From Dendrolimus kikuchii (taxonomy: Eukaryota > Arthropoda > Insecta > Lepidoptera > Lasiocampidae), in the NCBI GenBank assembly GCA_019925095.2, contig CM034398.1:13655001-13719000 (forward strand): a DNA stretch of 64,000 nt. Reading direction: 5' to 3'. Shown in pieces: positions 59,801 through 64,000 of the stretch; position 1 is the first letter of the stretch; the number at the start of each line of letters is the position of its first letter. The notes beneath the pieces are model-generated. The model searched no databases. It was not told the DNA's origin and saw only the letters and a list, made by a program, of their open reading frames with translations. The position numbers and the translations under genes are program-made.

Positions 59801-62800
59801 AAATTTAAGTTAAAACTGATATTTATTATTGTTACAATTTGGGCCACCTGCATACCTGTAGACAAAGCACATTTATTACCTGCCGGCGCTTGAGCTAATA
59901 ACATTGAAACTATTTATGACTGTCTTCTTTTGTTTACTTTGTGTTTAAAATTTGTAATTAGAAAAACAGTCCATTGTGTATTGTAATCTTTTATGGCAGT
60001 CATTAGACAGGTGTGTCGAACTGATTCTAAGAAATACGATCTACGCAGGCGGGCAGCCATATTGTATCGGTGCAGTATAAAGCAATGGCCCAATGTAGAG
60101 ATTTGGCATTCGAGCGATAATCAGCCGCGGGGCAAGACTTATATACATTCGATAATCTATTTAGTGATGGACTTTGCGCGTGTTATTGAATCGTGCATTA
60201 CGTTTGGACTCGTTCAGTTATATTTGTACCTGTCGTACCAACACAATCGTTCAGTTATATTTGTACCTGTGTTAAACGTGTTTGTATAGTTCTAATAAAT
60301 TCTATAGTAATTCCAACGGCATTTTTAATTCGAGTCCTGTAACTCGTAACATTATGTTATATGCCAAGTGCAATATGCCAAACAAATATTGTAACATAAA
60401 AACAAACTCAGACATTTCTATCTTGGTATGGAGGCCATATTAATAGAAAATTATTTTGTCTATTTTAGCATATCAACGTCATGGTATCATCGTTTAGCTC
60501 AACTTGCTCGAAATTATACTCCAACTTTAGTGCCATATGTAACTGCCATTGTGTTGCTAGTAGCTAGAGCGAATATTATGAGTTTACACAAAAAAGGCAC
60601 ATGTATGTCAATACACAGTGCATTGATGAGTGAAAATGTCAAGCCATACTATGGTTTAGTCTTCAGCAGATTGGCCGTGGTGGCACTCACGTAAGTAAAC
60701 TAGTAACTATTAGAAAAAAATGGACATGCTTCATGACTGGCGCAACCATGTCTTATTTCTATAACTTTGGGTCAAACATTGGCCAAGGAGGATGAAGCCA
60801 ACTCAAGCAGTGCTTCTTACATAGTAATAATAGTAATCATATCATATAATGTATAGTAAATATCATAAATAAAGTATATTATTGTCTTTTTCAGAGACAT
60901 AGTTTAATCCATTTCTATCGGTTGGCATTTCGTTTTTAAACAAAGTTTATTTGAAATGAAAAATATTTCTAGCAAGCAAGAATTGCTATGCGTAGTTTCA
61001 GGTTATAATCTATGAGCCTCTTTTAATTTCAGATCGCTGCCATTCCTATCATTTATCTTCGAAAGCGCTAGTTGGTCTAATCTCGAAGTTCAATACTTTA
61101 TCCGATCACTTTTGGTGTTGCCAGCGTATATGACGGCTTTGGGAATCCTCAACATTGGAGCTGGGGCTATTTTGATAGCTATGGTGTTTTCATCACAGAT
61201 TGCATATACATTGTTCTTTAGGTAATTATACTTTTCGTGTTGTAAAATATGTCTAACTTTTAGTTGACGCTTAATCATAATAATCGTCAGACCAAAAACA
61301 CGCATTGTAATCCCTAAGCTAATCAAATTACGCTTCTGTTATAGGAAATACATAATGGATAACTTACACATAATTTATAAACCACCTATTTTTTGAATGA
61401 ATGGTAACAGTTAACACTATATTGACATATCTGTCTAGCTATCCAAATACTCTCATATGAAATAGCTTTATACGAATATACTTGGATAGTGGTTTGCATT
61501 CATCTTAAATTATTCATATCATTCATTCTGTTTATTTTCAAGTGGATTTATAAGGCTAAAGATATCAGACCAGTTATCGCCACTTTTTCTATAATGCTTT
61601 GCTCTATATGCGCTAGTGTTAGTGACCAAATGCGACTTATTTATAGCATTTATACATGAGATAATTAGTGTATGTACATGAGTTACATATCAATGTTTAA
61701 CGTCATTAACAATTTCGCTTCTGAAATAACGCATTCACACACTTAAGCACACACACACAACTAACACTTCAAACCCTTGATTACTCTGCGTGATACGGTC
61801 ACTAACACTACACCCATTACCTATACATTATTATCCTAGGTGTAGCAAAACTATAAAGTAATTCGAGTAATCTTTTAAAAGTTGAGACTGGTCCAAGTAT
61901 ACTCAGAAGCAATTGCCGAAGTGCACTCAAGCACATAAAATATATGTCTCCAAGATAATTTATGTATACTTTCGTTTTTTCCATCCTTCGCGTCGCACTT
62001 AGCTGTCCCTCACAGCGACAATGTCATGGTCAACGCATATAAGAGGATATAAAAAAAGAAAAATTAATACAATAATTTTCAGAATAGTGTGGCGCGGTGG
62101 TCGCGGTTTAGCGGAAAAGATGGCCACTGGCCTTCAAAAAATGCCGATGGTTGTTAGCGCTGCTTTGATCTGCGCTGTGCCCTTGTCCTGTGGCGCTGCG
62201 TCTCTTACAGCAGGCGCTGCCTTCTATGCTTTCCTAGTAAGTTCTAAACCATTTCACTTTTATTAAGGAAATTTATAGAACTTGGACACCACTTACCATA
62301 TTGGAGGTGTTGACCTTATTTGTAATTATGTTAAATGACTGCTGCTGAATATCTAAAACTTAATTACAACAGGTGAAACAAGGATCCGGGATGGAATTGC
62401 AAAAAATTTTGTGTGGATACCATTATCACGTATATGTACATATAATTGGGGTGTGAGGGTGGCAGTTCCTGAACAATTAAATAATTTTTAATATTAACAT
62501 AATATATACTTGAGATTTATATGTTAAAACCAATTCCGCTTCGATATCTCTATTTTGAGGGAATGTGCCGTAATAAAAAACTAGTTTACAAACCAGCCAA
62601 TACCATTTCATACATTGGTAATCTTAAATTACAGGGACAGGTCTATAAATCCCTCATTAGACCTGTCCTTTTGTATGACAGTGAAGCGTGGCCTGTACTT
62701 GAGCGTCACAAGCAAGAACTGCGTGTCACGGAGATGAATATGCTGCGATGGATGTGTGGAGTGACGCGGAAAGACCGGGTCAGGAACTCCCGCATCCGCG

Positions 62801-63750
62801 GCAGTCTTCATGTCCGTGACATAGCAGACAAACTGCAAGAGTGTCGCTTACGTTGGTACGGCCACGTTTTACGGAGACCGGTTATTTATGTGGGGAACAA
62901 ATGTCTAGCCATGCCCCGCCTCCGCCAGGTCCCGGTCGAAGGGGAAGACCCAAGAAACGTTGGCTTGACGTTGTGAAGGATGACATGCGTACCAATGGTC
63001 TCAAAACGGGGGATGTTGAAGACCGCCCGAAGTGGAGTAGAAAAAGTAGGAAAGCGGACCCTGGGCGTCGGAGTGAACGCTCCGAACGCAACCGGGATTT
63101 AACGTCGGCTGATGATGGTAATCTCGATGTTGAACTACACTCTGCTTTCTTCGGCCATCACGTGCACATTCTGATATATTTAAACCATATATGAAACATG
63201 GACCCCGAAATTCAGTGTTATTGATTCATTGTGCAAAAATGTCTATATGAGTGACATATATTTACTAGTAAAATTAAATATTGTTTATCAATTCACAGCT
63301 ATCTAAAATGTATGAGGAATACTTGGAGGATTATGTTTACAAATTGATGGCGAAATTTGCATCTCGAATATGTAGGACGTTTAAACGCGGTAATATACCT
63401 CGTGAATCAGAACAGAGTCTCGTATCCAAAGATTCTTTTAAAGAAAAGCCTCTTAAAACTACTGGAAGTCAAATAAAATATGATCAAGTTAAAAATGAGA
63501 CTATAGAAAATAAACTAAATTCAAATGAATCTCAAGAAACAAATGAAGTAAATAATGAATTACAGTCTGAACAAAATGATAGTGAAGAACAGAAAGCATC
63601 GAAATGTGATGGTGTTAAAGATTATAGTAATAAAGATGACATAAATGAAGATCTCAATAACATAAATTTCCATATGATGATGTTCTTTTTGTGGTTGTCT
63701 GTAGCAATAGTTAATGTGCCTGCTTTGCTTACATGGGCTAGAAATTTTAA
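45732..63750 (+). CDS. PGAP1: GPI inositol-deacylase (PGAP1), 15 coding exons, C-terminus beyond window
   Basis: Exons: 45732-45884, 45960-46051, 47643-47773, 48269-48426, 49186-49464, 52702-52872, 52946-53067, 56383-56517, 57007-57163, 58077-58348, 59563-59691, 60469-60690, 61033-61221, 62083-62236, 63299-63750. All have GT-AG borders and matching phases, 938 codons plus 2 bases. Residues about 12-33 form the N-terminal membrane segment. [20 protein letters not shown] and [14 protein letters not shown] are the lipase-type core; nucleophile Ser177 (human Ser174 region), likely Asp253 (GPRDVLVPS) and His284 ([11 protein letters not shown]) complete the triad. The middle region is a lumenal beta-rich part. 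From about residue 680 hydrophobic segments alternate ([43 protein letters not shown]), with an acidic Asn/Glu-rich linker in the last exon. PGAP1 removes the acyl chain from GPI inositol in the ER, required for export of GPI-anchored proteins. Introns are filled with transposons but exons look intact. Confidence 0.95.
46740..47280 (+). mobile_element. R1-like LINE tail in PGAP1 intron 2
   Basis: The blocks GGTTTTAGTGAGTATCACTG, TGGTGCTAGTGCCACCCCAA and GTCCTCAAACGGGTTTTCAG are the R1-like 3' UTR seen at 28880-29061. Only non-coding tail sequence is left. Confidence 0.65.
47972..48082 (+). repeat. Retroposon 3' end with (TATG)n tail, copy 2
   Basis: A near-identical copy of 20245-20378, including CTCTGTTGTTCGTGCCTACC and AAGGGAACTGGCGTGAAG before the TATG repeats. 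It lies in PGAP1 intron 3. Confidence 0.6.
48530..48935 (-). repeat. Interspersed repeat (family of 34920-37400)
   Basis: CCCGCGACTTCGTCCACACTTG and GAATAAGCTAATTTTTATGC are the inverse of blocks at 37251-37400. It continues into ATCACACATTTTATTACATA, also present inversely near 35140. It lies in PGAP1 intron 4. Confidence 0.5.
49586..49673 (+). mobile_element. tRNA-like SINE head (low confidence)
   Basis: It contains a perfect B box (CGGGTTCGAATCCCAG), an A-box-like CTACTGAGCTAAGCG upstream, and ends ATATCT/AGATAT that can pair. The 88-bp length and poor arm pairing argue against a working tRNA gene. It lies in PGAP1 intron 5. Confidence 0.35.
49752..50837 (-). mobile_element. Helitron-like element with a 0.7 kb minisatellite
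   Basis: Minus strand: it starts TCCCTATTAATATTATAAAT after A and ends with the hairpin CCGCGGCATAGCCGCGG, then GGTAAACT and CTAG before T. It is 1.09 kb against about 0.66-0.69 kb in sister copies; the difference is the 9-bp array at about 49976-50652. A (GTCT)n run lies near the 5' end (50767-50806 as ACAG). Confidence 0.8.
49976..50652. repeat. 9-bp minisatellite (GGACCCAGT)n
   Basis: About 75 units of GGACCCAGT, mostly perfect, with variant units GGATGGACCCAGT (50270-50380) and GCACCCAGT (50432-50458). Because 9 is a multiple of 3 and the unit has no stop, all frames stay open, giving artefactual frames reading GPSGPS, DPVDPV, TQWTQW and WVHWVH. There is no evidence that any is a gene. 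Confidence 0.9.
51121..51612 (-). mobile_element. Solo LTR
   Basis: On the minus strand it runs from TGTTACAATTTTGG to a terminal GTAACA, with ATAT on both sides as a 4-bp target duplication. It shares ACTTTTGTACCCGTGTTATA- and CCAACGGC-type blocks with 4150-4425 and 59830-60351. It lies in PGAP1 intron 5. Confidence 0.75.
52190..52442 (+). repeat. Interspersed repeat (family of 34920-37400)
   Basis: GGGAATTTTCCCAGGAGCGG, AAAAATTAGCTTGTTCCAAC and GGCCGAAGTCGCGGCCATGT parallel the split repeat at 35080-35219 plus 37251-37390. It gives the uninterrupted form of the LINE target site there. Confidence 0.55.
53115..54083 (+). mobile_element. RTE-type LINE fragment with 14-bp TSD
   Basis: The C-terminal RT half reads [37 protein letters not shown] (YADD box), [20 protein letters not shown], then after a TGA near 53548 [34 protein letters not shown], a TAA near 53815, and [34 protein letters not shown] at 53101-53114 and 54084-54097 is a perfect duplication. 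It sits in PGAP1 intron 7. Confidence 0.85.
54098..54833. other. PGAP1 intron 7 sequence, unclassified
   Basis: Mixed-composition sequence, including a GC-richer part (54240-54500). No family signature recognised. Confidence 0.35.
54834..54959. repeat. Three adjacent palindromes
   Basis: Hairpin 1 is 54834-54905 (34-bp arms, one mismatch, loop ATCA). A 12-bp perfect palindrome GCATTGCAATGC follows at 54911-54922. Hairpin 2 is 54926-54959 (15-bp arms AGTCATACCCAAGCT, perfect, loop ATCA). No coding role. Confidence 0.85.
55180..55330 (-). mobile_element. Jockey/CR1-type LINE 3' end
   Basis: AATAGATAGATAACACTTTATT and GACGGTCTTATTGCTTAAAG are the inverse of the 3' end of the LINE at 35220-37250. 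It is a short 5'-truncated copy in PGAP1 intron 7. Confidence 0.65.
57164..58076. other. PGAP1 intron 9, no element recognised
   Basis: AT-rich intron DNA with a pyrimidine-rich stretch near 57826-57842. The short frames here have no signature. Confidence 0.4.
59150..59462 (-). mobile_element. Retroposon repeat with poly(A), copy 2
   Basis: The sister of 41823-42143: T run, TGCAGGAGTTCAGCAGACAG, CGACATACTTTAGACCAGG and CGGCCGCAGGAAATTG. It lies in PGAP1 intron 10, just before exon 11. Confidence 0.65.
59830..60351 (+). mobile_element. Solo LTR (full length)
   Basis: 522 bp from TGTTACAATTTGGG to GTAACA, with TTAT on both sides as 4-bp target duplication. It is the longest of the three LTR copies. 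It lies in PGAP1 intron 11. No internal retrotransposon sequence accompanies it, so it formed by LTR-LTR recombination. Confidence 0.8.
61222..62082. other. PGAP1 intron 13, no element recognised
   Basis: AT-rich intron DNA with a CACACACACA stretch near 61740. Nothing else was noticed. Confidence 0.4.
62625..63115 (+). mobile_element. RTE-type LINE 3' fragment with 9-bp TSD
   Basis: It reads [53 protein letters not shown] and, in another frame, [20 protein letters not shown], nearly the same as the 3' half of 53115-54083. TGGTAATCT at 62616-62624 and 63116-63124 is the target duplication. It lies in PGAP1 intron 14. Confidence 0.8.
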
Positions 63751-64000
63751 GTAAGTACCTATAATTAATTACAGCAAGGCTGGTCGCAGCACCGATTACC
63801 GATGAAGTATAGACACCCTGGAGTGGAGACCGCGTTTTTATAAATGTAACAGGACACTCTTTGGTTTAACTTCGCAATGTCCTTTGGAGCTGATTCAGCA
63901 CAGTGGGATATGTGTTGAAAATTTGGGCATGTCTATGTCCAACTTTGTATTGTAATTGGGTGAAGAAAACTGAAAAGAAAACTTCATGTTATCCACTCTC
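63751..64000. other. PGAP1 intron 15, truncated by window end
   Basis: Begins with the GTAAGT donor. No acceptor or further exon is visible before the end. Confidence 0.6.

Overview
The window reads as nuclear DNA of an insect, most likely a moth or butterfly (Lepidoptera). The evidence is AT-rich sequence, genes split by GT-AG introns, and a dense load of mobile elements typical of that order: Helitron-like elements whose 5' end carries an ATTATAAATGCGAAAG motif, R1-like, RTE, Jockey/CR1-type, I-like and R4/Dong-like LINE debris, a Penelope-like element, solo LTRs, a hAT MITE, a Tc1/mariner copy and several foldback elements. The order is an inference from repeat types; no search was run.

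Five host gene pieces are supported. (1) Bases 1-242 (+) hold the last coding exon of an unrecognised gene. (2) Bases 3381-20751 (-) hold the first four coding exons of a PMEL/GPNMB-like glycoprotein: signal peptide, N-terminal region, PKD-like region and a poly-Thr mucin-like tract. It has a 15 kb intron full of nested transposons, and its C-terminus was not found. (3) ALG14 (29430-30071, +) is an intact single-exon subunit of the UDP-GlcNAc transferase that makes the second step of the dolichol-linked N-glycan precursor. (4) Bases 32981-41388 (-) hold a two-exon gene for a 199-aa protein with two membrane segments and two PPxY motifs. (5) PGAP1, GPI inositol-deacylase (45732 to beyond 63750, +), has 15 coding exons, 938 codons so far and the catalytic GHSMGG motif. 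ALG14 and the PPxY gene are convergent; the PPxY gene and PGAP1 are divergent. ALG14 and PGAP1 both act at the ER membrane in glycan or GPI processing, but nothing shows that they are co-regulated.

The rest is mobile DNA. 0.2-3.3 kb: LINE 3' end, hAT MITE, tRNA-derived SINE, inverted-repeat element. 4-12.9 kb: LTR, R4/Dong-like fragments split by a CR1-like LINE, second CR1-like fragment. 13.0-15.9 kb: Helitron with a nested TIR element. 16-17.4 kb: I-like LINE remnant. 21-22.1 kb: Tc1/mariner pseudogene. 22.2-24.9 kb: a convergent SWIM/YqaJ plus THAP pseudogene pair between inverted repeats, the best candidate here for an undescribed mobile element. 25-29 kb: R1-like LINE with tandem tails. 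33.5-45.4 kb: foldback elements, Helitrons, a Jockey/CR1-type LINE, RTE and Penelope, several nested with readable target-site duplications. 45.7-63.7 kb: PGAP1 introns carrying RTE copies, solo LTRs, a Helitron with a 0.7 kb 9-bp minisatellite, and three adjacent palindromes.
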